A stretch of DNA of 64,000 nt from Actinoplanes subtropicus (GCF_000721705.1 NZ_JOJL01000009.1:74795-138794); one strand, 5' to 3'. Shown: positions 51,297 through 60,708, numbered from the stretch's first letter. The notes: a model not told the origin generated them from the letters alone. Made by a program: numbers and translations.

Positions 51297-52242
51297 CCGA
51301 CTGGTACCAGACCGCGCCGGAGTCGGCGTCCTCCAGGAACCCGTGATACTCGTCGGCGGGGCGCGGGGTGAAGTCCTTCGTCTCGGAGGCGTCCGGCGGC
51401 TCCGGGAACGCCGACACGACCGCGCCGGGCGCGACCGCCGAACGCACCGCGCCGAGGTCGCCGCTCTCCGGGACCAGCAGCCACCGCCGCGCCAGCCCGT
51501 CGGTGGTCTCCAGCACGGCGATCTCGGCCCGCCGGCCGGTGGCCAGCGCCGCGACGTTCCCCCAGAAGTCGTCGTCGGCCGCCGGCGCCTCGACCGGGGC
51601 CGGTCGGGCGGCCGGCGGCAGCGGGATCGCCGAGGGTCGCGGCGGCATGTCCCGGAACCGCAGGATCACGCCCGAGGTGGCGACCCGCTCGCGGACCTGC
51701 TCCCGGATCTGCCAGACCGCGATCAGCAGGCAGGTCAGCCCGACCAGCCGGATGGCGAGCCGCGCGATGTCCCAGCCCAGCCAATTCATCAGGTCGTCCC
51801 GGTCGTAGAGGTGCGAACTGTCCACGGTGCGGGTGAAGAGGAGCCAGGTGGACAGCATGAGCGCGCCGTACCAGCCGGTGACGCTCCAATGCCAGACCAC
51901 GTGCGGATCCGAGTCGCCGACCGTGGTCAGCATCGCCACGGTGCGCCGGCGCCAGTAGATGAACCCGAACACATAGCCGAAGCCGAGCACCAGATACAGG
52001 GCACTGATCACGTCCCCGTTGTCCAGCACCCAGCCGACCAGCGGCGACAGCCCGTCCACCCCGTCGTTGGCCAGGTAGGAACGCACCGCCACGTCGCTGG
52101 CCAGCAGCAGCATGCCCAGCAGAGCGGCGACGCCGGCCGCCACCATCAGCGCGAAGGTCTGCAGTTCCCATTCGCGCGGCGGCCGCGCCCCTGGCGGCGC
52201 GACCACGGAGTTGATCTCTTCCACAGCCGCAGATTGTGGCAT
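51181..52242 (-). CDS. membrane protein of unknown function
   Basis: Protein of 353 residues with four predicted membrane segments in its first half (FALMVAAGVAALLGMLLLA, VISALYLVLGFGYVFGFIYW, WHWSVTGWYGALMLSTWLLF, RLAIRLVGLTCLLIAVWQI), reminiscent of DUF4328-type membrane domains. The second half is a soluble domain of about 140 residues (DDFWGNVAALATGRRAEIAVLE, then WYQSVKPNRVGAFLARARRA) that I do not recognise. A Pro/Ala-rich linker joins the parts. Single gene; 45 bp separate it from the LacI gene, which runs in the same direction upstream of... the membrane gene lies downstream of LacI's stop only on the map, each having its own start. Confidence 0.75.
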   Translation of the reverse strand: MPQSAAVEEINSVVAPPGARPPREWELQTFALMVAAGVAALLGMLLLASDVAVRSYLANDGVDGLSPLVGWVLDNGDVISALYLVLGFGYVFGFIYWRRRTVAMLTTVGDSDPHVVWHWSVTGWYGALMLSTWLLFTRTVDSSHLYDRDDLMNWLGWDIARLAIRLVGLTCLLIAVWQIREQVRERVATSGVILRFRDMPPRPSAIPLPPAARPAPVEAPAADDDFWGNVAALATGRRAEIAVLETTDGLARRWLLVPESGDLGAVRSAVAPGAVVSAFPEPPDASETKDFTPRPADEYHGFLEDADSGAVWYQSVKPNRVGAFLARARRARRWALYPADSPEALTAVLPPSR

Positions 52243-52287
52243 CCACCCCCACCCGGGCGCTGTCCCGTTTCGGAGCGCCCTGTCGTG

Positions 52288-53307
52288 CTAGGCGGGCTGT
52301 GGCCGCGGCGGCGCCGTGCTCTCCCGCAACACCAGGCTGATCGGCATCTGGACATACCCGCCCGCTGTCGGCTCGGGCGCCGCCAACTGGTCCAGCAGCA
52401 GGCGAGCGGCGGCCGCGCCCTGCTTCGCGACCGGCTGTGCCACGGTGGTCAGGCCGACCACCTCGGCCAGTTCGTGGTCGTCGAAGCCGACCACGGAGAC
52501 GTCCTCCGGGCAGCGCAGGCGGTGCAGCCGCAGGGCCCGCAACGCACCCATGGCCATCTCGTCGGACTGCGCGAAGACCGCGGTGGGCGGCTGGCGCGTC
52601 GCGAGCAGCGCGGTCATCGCCTGCTCGCCGCCCTTGACGGTGTACCTGCCGTCGACGTCGAGCCGGGGGTCGGGCGCTATCCGGGCCTCGTGCAGCACCT
52701 GCAGGTAGCCGGCCCGGCGTTCGCTCGGCGTGGTCCAGTTCAGCGGGGCGGCCGCGGTCGTACCGATCATGCCGATCCGCCGGTGCCCCAGGTTGACCAG
52801 GTGGCGTACGGCCAGTTCGGCGCCGCGCCGGTCGTCGATGCCGACGGTGGTGAAACCCGGTCGCGGGCCGCCGACGACGAGCGAGAGCGGCACCCCGAGC
52901 GACCGCAGGGCCAGCGCCTCGGCCTCGGTCGGGAGCAGCAGTGACAGCACCCCGTCGACCCGTTTGCGCAGCGGCATCCGCTCGAAGAAGCGCTTGCGTG
53001 CCGCCGGCGAACCCACGTTGTACAGCAGCACGTCGAACCCGGCCGCGCTCAGCACCTCCTCGGCGGAGTCGAGCACCTCGCCGAAGAACCACCGGCCGAC
53101 GTACGGCGCGATCACCCCGACCGTCCAGGTACGCCCGCTGGCCAGGCTGGCCGCGCTGCGCGAGGCGGTGTAGCCGAGGTCGGCCGCCACCCGCGCGATC
53201 TGGGTCCGCACCTCCTCGGAGACGCCCGGCCGGCCGTGCAGGGCCCGGGAGACCGTGGACGGCGCGACACCGGCCGCGGTGGCGACGTCGCCGATGCTCA
53301 CCGCCAT
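52288..53307 (-). CDS. LacI family transcriptional regulator
   Basis: Sugar-responsive repressor of 339 residues. The HTH is textbook LacI: VSIGDVATAAGVAPSTVSRALHGRPGVSEEVRTQIARVAADLGYTAS. The periplasmic-binding-protein-like domain follows with VGVIAPYVGRWFFGEVLDSAEEVL, FTTVGIDDRRGAELAVRHLVNLGHRRIGMIGT, and PTAVFAQSDEMAMGALRAL. A palindrome 60-70 bp upstream of its start suggests autoregulation. No sugar operon lies next to it; the similar operator cores in front of the GH12/GH3 pair make that pair a candidate target. Confidence 0.93.
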   Translation of the reverse strand: MAVSIGDVATAAGVAPSTVSRALHGRPGVSEEVRTQIARVAADLGYTASRSAASLASGRTWTVGVIAPYVGRWFFGEVLDSAEEVLSAAGFDVLLYNVGSPAARKRFFERMPLRKRVDGVLSLLLPTEAEALALRSLGVPLSLVVGGPRPGFTTVGIDDRRGAELAVRHLVNLGHRRIGMIGTTAAAPLNWTTPSERRAGYLQVLHEARIAPDPRLDVDGRYTVKGGEQAMTALLATRQPPTAVFAQSDEMAMGALRALRLHRLRCPEDVSVVGFDDHELAEVVGLTTVAQPVAKQGAAAARLLLDQLAAPEPTAGGYVQMPISLVLRESTAPPRPQPA

Positions 53308-53363
53308 GCTGACCTCCGCTTCGAGTGCGAACGCCGAAAAGCTAGCCCCGGTCCATCCCGTTG

Positions 53364-53377
53364 CGCAAGCGCTTGCG
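53364..53377. promoter_or_regulatory. LacI-type palindrome upstream of lacI-family gene
   Basis: CGCAAGC-GCTTGCG is a perfect 14-bp palindrome with the central sequence AAGCGCTT, about 57 bp upstream of the LacI start. Typical for self-regulation in this family. Confidence 0.65.
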
Positions 53378-53514
53378 TTGAGCTCGCCCGGCGGAGGAGG
53401 ATGCCGCGGTGTGGGCAGGTCTCGGCTCTACCTTCCGGGTGCCGATGGTGCTGCTCGCGCTGCCGGCAGGGCGAACTGGTGGGCGCCGCACCCGCCGCGC
53501 AAGCTGTACCGCCG

Positions 53515-54621
53515 CTACGGATTGCGGGAGGCGCCGGAACCGGCGTACGCGTGAACCTCCGGTGGTTGTCCCGCCTGGGCCGGCACGGCCGGGCGGGACT
53601 CCGATGCCGGACGGGGGCGGTCGAACAGCACGTAGACGCAGGCGAGGCAGTAGACGAGGGCGATCCGGCCATGGACGGCGTCCGGCACCGGGAGCCAGCG
53701 GCTGGCGTGCAACGCGACCATGGCGCCCACGGTCCACCAGGGAAACCGGGCGGTGCTCCCGACCAGGTCCCAGACCAGGGCGCCGACCACGGCGCCGGCC
53801 GCGTAGTACTTGTTGGTCCCGGGCTCGAGCGCGAGGCGGGCGGCCATGGCGAGCAGGAGGACGGCGGGCCAGTTGCCCCGGCGTACCGCGACAATCCCCA
53901 GCCCGATGCCCAGCAGCGCCTGGGCCGGGCGGTCCCACGGCGGGGTGCGCGCGTCGGTCACGCCCAGCGCCCGCAGCGCGGAGAGCGAGGTGTTGGGGAT
54001 GGTGAAGTGCAGCGCCCGGACGGTGCCGCGGTCGGCGAGGAAGAACGGCAGCCAGGCGGCCACGATCGCGGCGGCGGCGCTCAAGGCGCCGCGCAGCATC
54101 GCGCGCGGCCCGGGCAGCAACAGCAGCAGCGCCGCGAAGCCGAGCGCCCACGGCTTGGCGTCGACCGCCAGCCCGAGCAGCAGACCGGCCGCGACCGGGC
54201 GGCCGTACCGCGCGGCGGCGAGCGCCGCGACCCCGCCGGCCAGCGCCAGCACGTCGTCGAGGTGGGCGGACGCGACCGCGAGGTACATCCACACCGGGAC
54301 GAAGCACACCGCCGCCCACCACGACCAGCGATGGCCGAGGCGGTACGCCTGCCACATGATGTACGCGCCGGTCGCGGCCCCGAAGACCTGCGCCGCGACC
54401 ACGCCCCGCAGCGCCGCCGCGACCAGGAACGCGACCGGGCCGATCTGCAGTATCGGCGCGGCCGCGTACAGGTGCAGGCCGCCGCGCGGGTCGTGGAGGT
54501 GTACCAGCGCCCGGGACCCCTCGTCGAAGAAGTGCCAGGCCATGCCGCCGTGCAGGGCCATCCCGGCGAACCACGCGGCCGCCCACCCGGCCAGCAACCA
54601 ATAGCCGAGACGAATATTCAT
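53515..54621 (-). CDS. GT87-like polytopic membrane protein
   Basis: Membrane protein of 368 residues with about nine to ten hydrophobic segments, resembling the GT87/DUF2029 mannosyltransferase-type proteins of actinobacteria that use polyprenyl-linked sugars. Suggestive parts are the first loop HFFDEGSRALVHLHDPRGGLHLY and the LLGLAVDAKPWALGFAALLLLLPG segment. The usual catalytic Asp pair in the first loop is not certain here. ATG 54621 is chosen; a start slightly upstream (GTG at about 54636) is possible. The C-terminal 30 residues are low complexity. Confidence 0.7.
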   Translation of the reverse strand: MNIRLGYWLLAGWAAAWFAGMALHGGMAWHFFDEGSRALVHLHDPRGGLHLYAAAPILQIGPVAFLVAAALRGVVAAQVFGAATGAYIMWQAYRLGHRWSWWAAVCFVPVWMYLAVASAHLDDVLALAGGVAALAAARYGRPVAAGLLLGLAVDAKPWALGFAALLLLLPGPRAMLRGALSAAAAIVAAWLPFFLADRGTVRALHFTIPNTSLSALRALGVTDARTPPWDRPAQALLGIGLGIVAVRRGNWPAVLLLAMAARLALEPGTNKYYAAGAVVGALVWDLVGSTARFPWWTVGAMVALHASRWLPVPDAVHGRIALVYCLACVYVLFDRPRPASESRPAVPAQAGQPPEVHAYAGSGASRNP

Positions 54622-54689
54622 GATCACCGGCGGCACGGTAGACACCGGGGGCAAGGAAAACGCTGAGAATGCCGCTACACTGCCCGGCC

Positions 54690-56165
54690 ATGAGCGCCGC
54701 ATCTACCCCCACCAGCCCCTTTGACCAGGCATTGGCCCTGCTGCGCGAGGGCCGGGTGGCGGATGCCGAGGAGCGGATGAAGGTGGCCGTACGCCGGGCC
54801 GCCGAGCGGCACGGCGAGCAGAGCGCCGAGTGGGCGGCCGCACAGTCCGATATGGGCAATATGTTGCTGCGGGCCGAGCAGCCGGCCTGGGCCGCCGAGT
54901 GCTTCCGGGCCGCGGCGTCGGTGCCGTTGCCACCGGGCGCGGACCCGCAGCGCCGGCTCGGATACCAGCTCAACCTGGGGATCGCGCTCGCGCTCAGCGA
55001 CCGGCTGGAGGACGGCGTGGCGGCGCTGCGGGAGTCGCGGGCCGGCCGGGAGGCCTTCTTCGGCCGCAAGCACGTCGGCTATGCGAACGGGCTGGAGCCG
55101 CTCGCCGAGGTGCTGCTGCGCTCCGGCGAGTACCAGGGCGCCCTCCAGGCGATCGACGAGGCCCTGTGGATCTACAAGCGGGCCGGGCACGAGCGGGCCG
55201 CCAGTTCGGTCGCGCTGCGCGGCGTGATCCTGCTGGCCGACGGGCACACCGGGCCGTTCTTCCCGGCGCTGAAGGATCTCCCCGACCCGCTGGTCGAGCG
55301 GGTCGCCGCGATCGTCGCCGAGCGGATCCAGCGGGACATCGAGCCGGACGCCGCGTACCGGATGGTCGCCCACCTGGCCGGCGCGCTGGACGAACGCCTC
55401 GGAGCCGATCACCCGGCCACGATCGAGGCGTTCACCGACCTGGCCGCGCAGGCCGCCTCGCGGAGCCTGCATGCCGACCGGATCGCGGCGCTGGAGCACG
55501 TGGTCGCCTCCTACGACCGCCAGGAGCGCGCGGAGGAGGCGCTGGCGGCCGCCACCACCCGGGCCGAAGCGCTCAGCGACGCCGGCGAGACCGACAAATG
55601 CCTGCTTGCGTACGAGGAGGTGGCCGTCCGCGCCGAGCGGATCGGCAGCGCCCACGTGATCAGCCAGGCGCTGTTCGACTGGGGCCTGGCCCTGCGGAAC
55701 GCGGACCAGCCGGAGGCCGCCGTCGCCCGGTTCGGCCAGGCGGTCGCCGTGGCCCGCCGGGGCGACGACCCGGAGCTGCTCGGGCACGTCGCCGCCGCGT
55801 ACGGGATCGCCCTGCAGCATCTCGGCCGGTTGACCGAGGCCCGCGAGGCTCTCGAGGAGGGCCTCGCCGTCCTGGAACCGACCGACAGCGCCGCCCACCC
55901 GGCCCGCGGGCACCTGGTCGCGCTCCTCGACGAGCGGGCCTGCGGCTGCGCCGAGCTGCAGGCCGCCGTCGAGGAGGCGTTCCGCGACTTCGTGGTGACC
56001 CGGGCGCCGGACGGGCTGCTCGCCCGGCTCGGCGTGCGGGTCGTCGGCAACAACTTCGTCTTCGACGTCGAGTTCCAGCGGCCGCCCCGCGAGGAGGAGC
56101 TGGCCCGGTTCAACGAGGTCGTCCGGGCCGGCCACGCCGAGTTCAGCTGCCGGATCACCGCCTAG
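54690..56165 (+). CDS. TPR-repeat protein
   Basis: Cytosolic protein of 491 residues made largely of helical TPR-like repeats, for example FDQALALLREGRVADAEERM, YQGALQAIDEALWIYKRAGHE, QPEAAVARFGQAVAVARRG and LTEAREALEEGLAVLEPT. The last 80 residues (VVTRAPDGLLARLGVRVVGNNFVFDVEF) form a non-TPR end of unknown type. TACACT (54675-54680) as a -10 box ten bases before ATG 54690 points to a leaderless mRNA; an in-frame ATG at 54669 is upstream of that box. It converges with the ClpC-type ATPase gene, overlapping it by 4 bp at the stop codons. TPR proteins often act as scaffolds; a link with the ATPase is only suggested by position. Confidence 0.82.
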   Translation: MSAASTPTSPFDQALALLREGRVADAEERMKVAVRRAAERHGEQSAEWAAAQSDMGNMLLRAEQPAWAAECFRAAASVPLPPGADPQRRLGYQLNLGIALALSDRLEDGVAALRESRAGREAFFGRKHVGYANGLEPLAEVLLRSGEYQGALQAIDEALWIYKRAGHERAASSVALRGVILLADGHTGPFFPALKDLPDPLVERVAAIVAERIQRDIEPDAAYRMVAHLAGALDERLGADHPATIEAFTDLAAQAASRSLHADRIAALEHVVASYDRQERAEEALAAATTRAEALSDAGETDKCLLAYEEVAVRAERIGSAHVISQALFDWGLALRNADQPEAAVARFGQAVAVARRGDDPELLGHVAAAYGIALQHLGRLTEAREALEEGLAVLEPTDSAAHPARGHLVALLDERACGCAELQAAVEEAFRDFVVTRAPDGLLARLGVRVVGNNFVFDVEFQRPPREEELARFNEVVRAGHAEFSCRITA

Positions 56166-58420
56166 ATCGCGGCCGCGACGGAGGCCTCCCGGAAGACCAG
56201 CGCGGCCTGCTCGCAGTCGACCCGCACCACCTGGCCGGGGCGCAGCTCGCCGTGCAGGATGCGCTCGGCCAGCACGTCCTCCACCTCGCGCTGGATCGTG
56301 CGGCGCAGCGGCCGGGCGCCCAGCGACGGGTCGAAGCCGAGCGCCGCCAGGTACCGGCGGGCCGCCTCGGTGACCTCGACGCCCATCTCCCTGTCGCGCA
56401 GCCGCAGGTCGACCCGGGCCAGCAGCACGTCGACGATGGCCAGCACGTCGGCCTCGGTCAGCCGGGGGAACACCACGGTGTCGTCGACGCGGTTGAGGAA
56501 TTCCGGCCGGAAGTGCTGCTTCAGCGCGTCGTGGACCTTCGCGGCCATCCGCTCCGGCGCGCCGCCGTCGGCCTGGAACCCGAGCGAGAACGGCTTGGCC
56601 GCCTCCCGGGAGCCGAGGTTGGTGGTCATGATCAGCACCGTGTTCTTGAAGTCGACCACCCGGCCCTGGCCGTCGGTCAGCCGGCCCTCCTCCAGGATCT
56701 GCAGCAGCGTGTTGAAGACCTCGGGATGGGCCTTCTCGATCTCGTCGAAGAGCACCACCGAGAACGGCTTGCGCCGCACCCGCTCGGTGAGCTGCCCGCC
56801 CTCGTCGTAGCCGACATACCCCGGCGGCGCGCCGACCAGCCGCGCCACCGTGTGCCGGTCGTGGAACTCGGACATGTCCAGCTGGATCAGCGCCTCCTCG
56901 GAGCCGAACAGGAACTCCGCGAGCGCCTTGGACAGCTCGGTCTTACCGACGCCGGACGGGCCGGCGAAGATGAACGAGCCGGCCGGGCGTTTCGGATCTT
57001 TCAACCCCGCGCGCGTACGCCGGATCGCCCGCGCCACCGCCCGCACCGCCTCGGCCTGGCCGATGATCCGTTTGTGCAGTTCGTCCTCCATGCGCAGCAG
57101 CCGGGACGTCTCCTCCTCGGTCAGCCGCTGCACCGGGATGCCGGTCCAGAGCGCCAGCACCTCGGCGATCTGCTCGCCGCCCAGCTCAGTCACACCCCTT
57201 TGGCCGTCGCCGCGCGGCCGGAGATGCGCCCAGGCGCCGGCCTCGTCGATCAGGTCGATCGCCTTGTCCGGCAGGAAGCGGTCGGCGACATACCGATCGG
57301 CGAGATTCACCGCCGCCGTCAGAGCCACATCGGTGTACGAGACGTGGTGGTGCTCCTCGTACCGCGGGCGCAGGCCGCGCAGGATCTCGACCGCCTCGGC
57401 GGAGGTCGGCTCGCCGATCGGGATCGGCTGGAAGCGGCGGGCGAGCGCGGCGTCCTTCTCGAAATGCTTGCGATACTCCGCCGTCGTGGTGGCGCCGATC
57501 GTCTGCAGCTCACCGCGGGCGAGCAGCGGCTTGAGGATGCTCGCCGCGTCGATCGCGCCCTCGGCCGCGCCCGCGCCGACCAGCGTGTGGATCTCGTCGA
57601 TGAACAGGATGACATCGCCCCGCGTGCGGCACTCCTTGACCACCTTCTTGAGGCGTTCCTCGAAGTCGCCGCGGTACCGCGAGCCGGCCACCAGCGAGCC
57701 CAGGTCCAGCGTGTACACCTGTTTCGCGCGCAGCATCTCGGGCACCTCGCCGGCCACGATGCGCCGGCACAGCCCCTCCACCACCGCGGTCTTGCCGACG
57801 CCGGGCTCGCCGACCAGGACCGGGTTGTTCTTGGTGCGGCAGGCGAGCACCACCATGATCCGGTCGATCTCGCGGTCGCGACCGACCACCGGATCGAGGC
57901 CACCGTCGCGGGCGCGCTGAGTCAGACACTCCCCATACTGATCGAGGAGGGCCGAACTCGCCGGCGCGGGAGCGGACAGGGCCGGATGACCGCTGAGAAG
58001 AGCAAGGACCTTTTCCCGTACGCCTCGCGGATCGGCACCCAGGGTGACCAGGATCTGAACCGCGACATTCGCACTCTCCCGGACCAGCCCGAGCAGGATG
58101 TGCTCCGGGCCGATGTGGTTGTGGCCCAGCTTGAGCGCCTCACGAAGGGACACCTCGAGCACGTTCTTGGCGGCCGGGGTGAACGGGACGTGCAGGCCCG
58201 GCGCCTCCCGCCCCTCGCCGATCGCCTCCTCGACCTGGGCGCGGGCGGCCTCGAGAGTCACGCCGAGAGCGGTCAAGGCCTGCGCGGCGACGCCCTCGCC
58301 CTCGCTGATGAGCCCGAGCAGCAGGTGCTCGGTGCCGATGTAGTGGTGGTTGAGGAGGCGGGCCTCTTCCTGAGCCAGGACGACAACCCGGCGAGACTGG
58401 TCGGTGAATCGATCGAACAC
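56162..58420 (-). CDS. ClpC-type AAA+ ATPase lacking the middle domain
   Basis: Two-ring AAA+ unfoldase of 752 residues. The double Clp N-domain starts [20 protein letters not shown] and ends near residue 150. AAA-1 has Walker A GEPGVGKT (204-211) and Walker [16 protein letters not shown]-2 has Walker A GPSGVGKT (487-494) and [20 protein letters not shown] in AAA-2 supplies the LGF-type loop used to bind ClpP. Canonical ClpC is about 100 residues longer: the coiled-coil/UVR middle domain after DEAGA is absent and replaced by a short linker ([20 protein letters not shown], about 392-425). The GTG at 58420 gives the standard ClpC N-terminus with GAGGA upstream; longer starts exist. Probably a specialised paralogue beside the housekeeping ClpC. 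Confidence 0.9.
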   Translation of the reverse strand: MFDRFTDQSRRVVVLAQEEARLLNHHYIGTEHLLLGLISEGEGVAAQALTALGVTLEAARAQVEEAIGEGREAPGLHVPFTPAAKNVLEVSLREALKLGHNHIGPEHILLGLVRESANVAVQILVTLGADPRGVREKVLALLSGHPALSAPAPASSALLDQYGECLTQRARDGGLDPVVGRDREIDRIMVVLACRTKNNPVLVGEPGVGKTAVVEGLCRRIVAGEVPEMLRAKQVYTLDLGSLVAGSRYRGDFEERLKKVVKECRTRGDVILFIDEIHTLVGAGAAEGAIDAASILKPLLARGELQTIGATTTAEYRKHFEKDAALARRFQPIPIGEPTSAEAVEILRGLRPRYEEHHHVSYTDVALTAAVNLADRYVADRFLPDKAIDLIDEAGAWAHLRPRGDGQRGVTELGGEQIAEVLALWTGIPVQRLTEEETSRLLRMEDELHKRIIGQAEAVRAVARAIRRTRAGLKDPKRPAGSFIFAGPSGVGKTELSKALAEFLFGSEEALIQLDMSEFHDRHTVARLVGAPPGYVGYDEGGQLTERVRRKPFSVVLFDEIEKAHPEVFNTLLQILEEGRLTDGQGRVVDFKNTVLIMTTNLGSREAAKPFSLGFQADGGAPERMAAKVHDALKQHFRPEFLNRVDDTVVFPRLTEADVLAIVDVLLARVDLRLRDREMGVEVTEAARRYLAALGFDPSLGARPLRRTIQREVEDVLAERILHGELRPGQVVRVDCEQAALVFREASVAAAI

Positions 58421-58621
58421 GACACTCACGTCCTCGACGGCGAGGCCCCACGCACCCCACCCCTGTCCGGGCACGCGGGCGCGCGCGAGGGTGGTGTGCG
58501 CTGAGTCAGAGCCTCTTGGCGTCGACGCGGGCCCGCGTGGGGGGCTCGCACGCTCGTGCAGGCGCGGCTGCCCCCCGACCGTACATCGGAAAAACTACGA
58601 TGGCTCGCAGGGAGGGACGCC

Positions 58622-59401
58622 ATGACCGGAGCCGAACGCCGCCGCCAGGCCAACGACCGCGCCCGCCGGCGCGCGATCCGGGCCCTCGCCGCCCAGATGG
58701 GAGTGCCTTACTCGGTCGCCGCGCGGCTGATCGCCGACCCGCACCGCGCGCTGGTGTTCGCCCACCGCGAACAGCGCCCGTTCCACGCCCGGGTGAGCGA
58801 CACCCGGGCGGCGGCCGCGCCCCCGCTGGGCCGCGCCGCCCACCTGACCGCCCGCTTCCCGCGGCTGCGCACCGCCGCGGGCCGCCTCTACGACGGCCGC
58901 GACCGGCGAACCGTCCTGGCGATGCTCTACGCGGTCGTGGCGCACGAGTCGCCGGCCCTGCTGCCGCCCGCCGAGGAACTGGCGTGGGTCGCGGAGCTGG
59001 GCGAGGAGACGGCGGTGGACATCACCTGCGCGGCCCTGGACCACGCCGCCCGCCACCTGCTCGACGACGACCAGTGGCACATGTGGACCAGGGTCGAGGC
59101 GGCATTGGCGGCGGCCGACCCCCGAGCCGAGGCGACGATCGTCCTCGACGGCGAATTACGTACGGTGAGCCTGCGCGGCTCGCTGCCGGGCGCCCGCCAG
59201 ACGCTGGACGCGGTGCTGCTGGCGGCACACCGGCTGAAGGCGCCGGGCGCGCAGGTCACCCTGAACGGCCGTCCGGCCACGGTGGTGGGCGCCCGCTGGC
59301 CGCGCAGCGGACCCCCGACGGCGTACGAGGTCCGCCTCGGCGACGACCCCGGGGTCCACCTGATCGACCTGGGCCAGGAACAGCAGCCGGCCGGCGTCTG
59401 A
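58622..59401 (+). CDS. hypothetical protein with basic N-terminus
   Basis: Cytosolic protein of 259 residues that I do not recognise. GGAGGG before ATG 58622 sets the start. The N-terminus is strongly basic (ERRRQANDRARRRAIRALAAQ) followed by GVPYSVAARLIADPHRALVF, perhaps nucleic-acid binding. Further on, WVAELGEETAVDITCAALDHAARHLL and TVLAMLYAVVAHESPALLPP look helical. Divergent from the ClpC-type gene by about 200 bp. Two segments of its 3' half are repeated in the debris that follows (59455-59506). Confidence 0.65.
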   Translation: MTGAERRRQANDRARRRAIRALAAQMGVPYSVAARLIADPHRALVFAHREQRPFHARVSDTRAAAAPPLGRAAHLTARFPRLRTAAGRLYDGRDRRTVLAMLYAVVAHESPALLPPAEELAWVAELGEETAVDITCAALDHAARHLLDDDQWHMWTRVEAALAAADPRAEATIVLDGELRTVSLRGSLPGARQTLDAVLLAAHRLKAPGAQVTLNGRPATVVGARWPRSGPPTAYEVRLGDDPGVHLIDLGQEQQPAGV

Positions 59402-59454
59402 CGTCATCGTCCGACCCCGATGGTGGGCCCGGGTCATCACGGGTTCTCCTCGTG

Positions 59455-59506
59455 GTGAGCCTGTGCGGCTCGCTGCCGGGCGCCGCGCGCAGGTCAGCCT
59501 GAACGG
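59455..59506 (+). repeat. partial duplicate of upstream gene with internal deletion
   Basis: 59455-59484 repeats 59165-59194 (29 of 30 identical), and 59485-59506 repeats 59247-59268 (21 of 22 identical). In the original the two segments are 52 bp apart; in the copy they are fused. So a piece of the hypothetical gene was copied about 0.25 kb downstream and lost its centre. Confidence 0.8.
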
Positions 59507-59971
59507 CTGGCAGTGAAGTCGTCGATGACCACCAGGGCGTCGGAGCGCAGCCAGTCCGCGGGCCGCAGTGGTGGCTCGTCCGCCTTGCCCTGGCCACCGC
59601 CGTCCAGGACCAGCAGGTCGAACGCTCTCCGCGGCCAGGTCACGCCAATCGCCGCGGCGGATTCGCACGCGGGGCTGGTCGGCGAACAGTTGCGCTGCTT
59701 GCCCGGCTCGGCGCCGGTCACGTTCGACGCTGAACAGCCGCGCGTCCGGGTCTGCCATGCTGGCCATCCACGCCAGGCCGACGCCGTACCCCGTGCCGGT
59801 CTCGGCAATCCGCCCGGCGCCGACTCCAGCGGCCGGCAGTTGCCGCAGGCGACCTTGCTCGGGCAGGCAAGACGCGGTGAGGTCGTCGCGGCGAGCGGCC
59901 GCCACCGCATCTGCGACGCGACGTGTTGGATCGGGTTCGGTGGGGTACCGCGCGGTTCCGTTGACGGCCAT
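59494..59971 (-). pseudogene. decayed O-methyltransferase
   Basis: Starting at ATG 59971 the frame encodes an O-methyltransferase-like sequence with SAM motif I (RIAETGTGYGVGLAWMA), an acidic motif II (ARLFSVERDRRRAGQAAQLF) and VRIRRGDWRDLAAE. Near 59621-59628 a small frameshift moves the continuation (AFDLLVLDGGGQGKADEPPL, then WLRSDALVVIDDFTAS) into another frame. The C-terminal third expected after VVIDDFT is absent: the sequence runs directly into the duplicated fragment of the neighbouring gene and stops. A broken gene by frameshift plus 3' truncation. Confidence 0.75.
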
Positions 59972-59998
59972 GGATGGATCATGCCGCGTGTGGATCGG

Positions 59999-60538
59999 AT
60001 GACGTATCGTTCGCGCGTGACCAGGTCGACGGTGGCGACGCATGCGGAGGTGTCGGCGTTCATCCGTACCGATCCGGTGTTCGCGCGCTGCCTTGCGGAT
60101 GTCGCGCGCGAGATGGGCATCGGCGGGTTCCTGCCGTACAACTCGGCGACCCTCGGCATCGACCAGCGCCGGCTGATGCTGACCGGCCGGGGGCTGGACG
60201 ATGTGCGGCGGCTGCTCACCGACCGGTACGAGTTGGTGGTCCGGTTCGCGCTGGCCTGTTGGCGTGAGTTGCCCGGCTCGGACATCCCGGACGAGGAATG
60301 GCCGGCCGGGGAGGAGCCCGACGAGGACGACCTCCCCGGGGACGTCGAGGTCCTCGGGTACGACCCGAAGATGGTCTTCTACGCGCTGTGCGACCTGCTC
60401 GTGCTGGACAAGCAGGAAACGGCCGCGATGGACGCCTACCTGAAGTCGCAGCGGTTGCCCGGCGTCCGGGCGTGGCGTGTCACCCTCCAGCGGGCGTACC
60501 GCCGTGCCGTGTCGGAGATGGAACAGTCAGGCGGCTGA
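59999..60538 (+). CDS. hypothetical protein
   Basis: Cytosolic protein of 179 residues without recognised domains. The start at ATG 59999 lies 27 bp from the divergent start of the decayed methyltransferase; an upstream GTG at 59990 is also possible. Features are FIRTDPVFARCLADVAREMGIGGFLPYNSA, a conserved-looking LLTDRYELVVRFALACWRELPG, an acidic stretch (DEEWPAGEEPDEDDLPGD) and a basic C-terminus (RVTLQRAYRRAVSE). Composition is normal for the genome, so it is probably a real gene. Confidence 0.65.
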   Translation: MTYRSRVTRSTVATHAEVSAFIRTDPVFARCLADVAREMGIGGFLPYNSATLGIDQRRLMLTGRGLDDVRRLLTDRYELVVRFALACWRELPGSDIPDEEWPAGEEPDEDDLPGDVEVLGYDPKMVFYALCDLLVLDKQETAAMDAYLKSQRLPGVRAWRVTLQRAYRRAVSEMEQSGG

Positions 60539-60706
60539 TCGGCCGAGCTCCTCGATGTACTCCTCCGGAGGACCGAGCTCCAGCCCGGCCCGGAGCTCCA
60601 GCACCGTCACGGTGTTGGTGCGCGGGCGGAGCAGCGGCGCCGGGCAATGCAGTGTCGCCTCCGGCTCGATCTTCCAGTACCGGCCAAGCAGGAAACCGTT
60701 GACCGG
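60527..60706 (-). pseudogene. GH35 beta-galactosidase C-terminal relic
   Basis: Downstream of the efflux pump on the same strand, an unstarted frame reads VNGFLLGRYWKIEPEATLHC, then PAPLLRPRTNTVTVLELRAG. This is the end of the galactose-binding jellyroll that closes GH35 beta-galactosidases (VNGxxLGRYW...P...L.PxLLRPGxNxVxVLEL). It follows the pump's stop codon by only a few bases and has no start of its own. The rest of the GH35 gene is gone, probably replaced by the pump. Confidence 0.6.
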
Positions 60707-60708
60707 GT

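Noticed and set aside
50942..53092. Long minus-strand frame through the DMT, membrane-protein and LacI genes
   Set aside because: Alternative frame of three recognised genes; composition is Arg/Gly-rich and without motifs.
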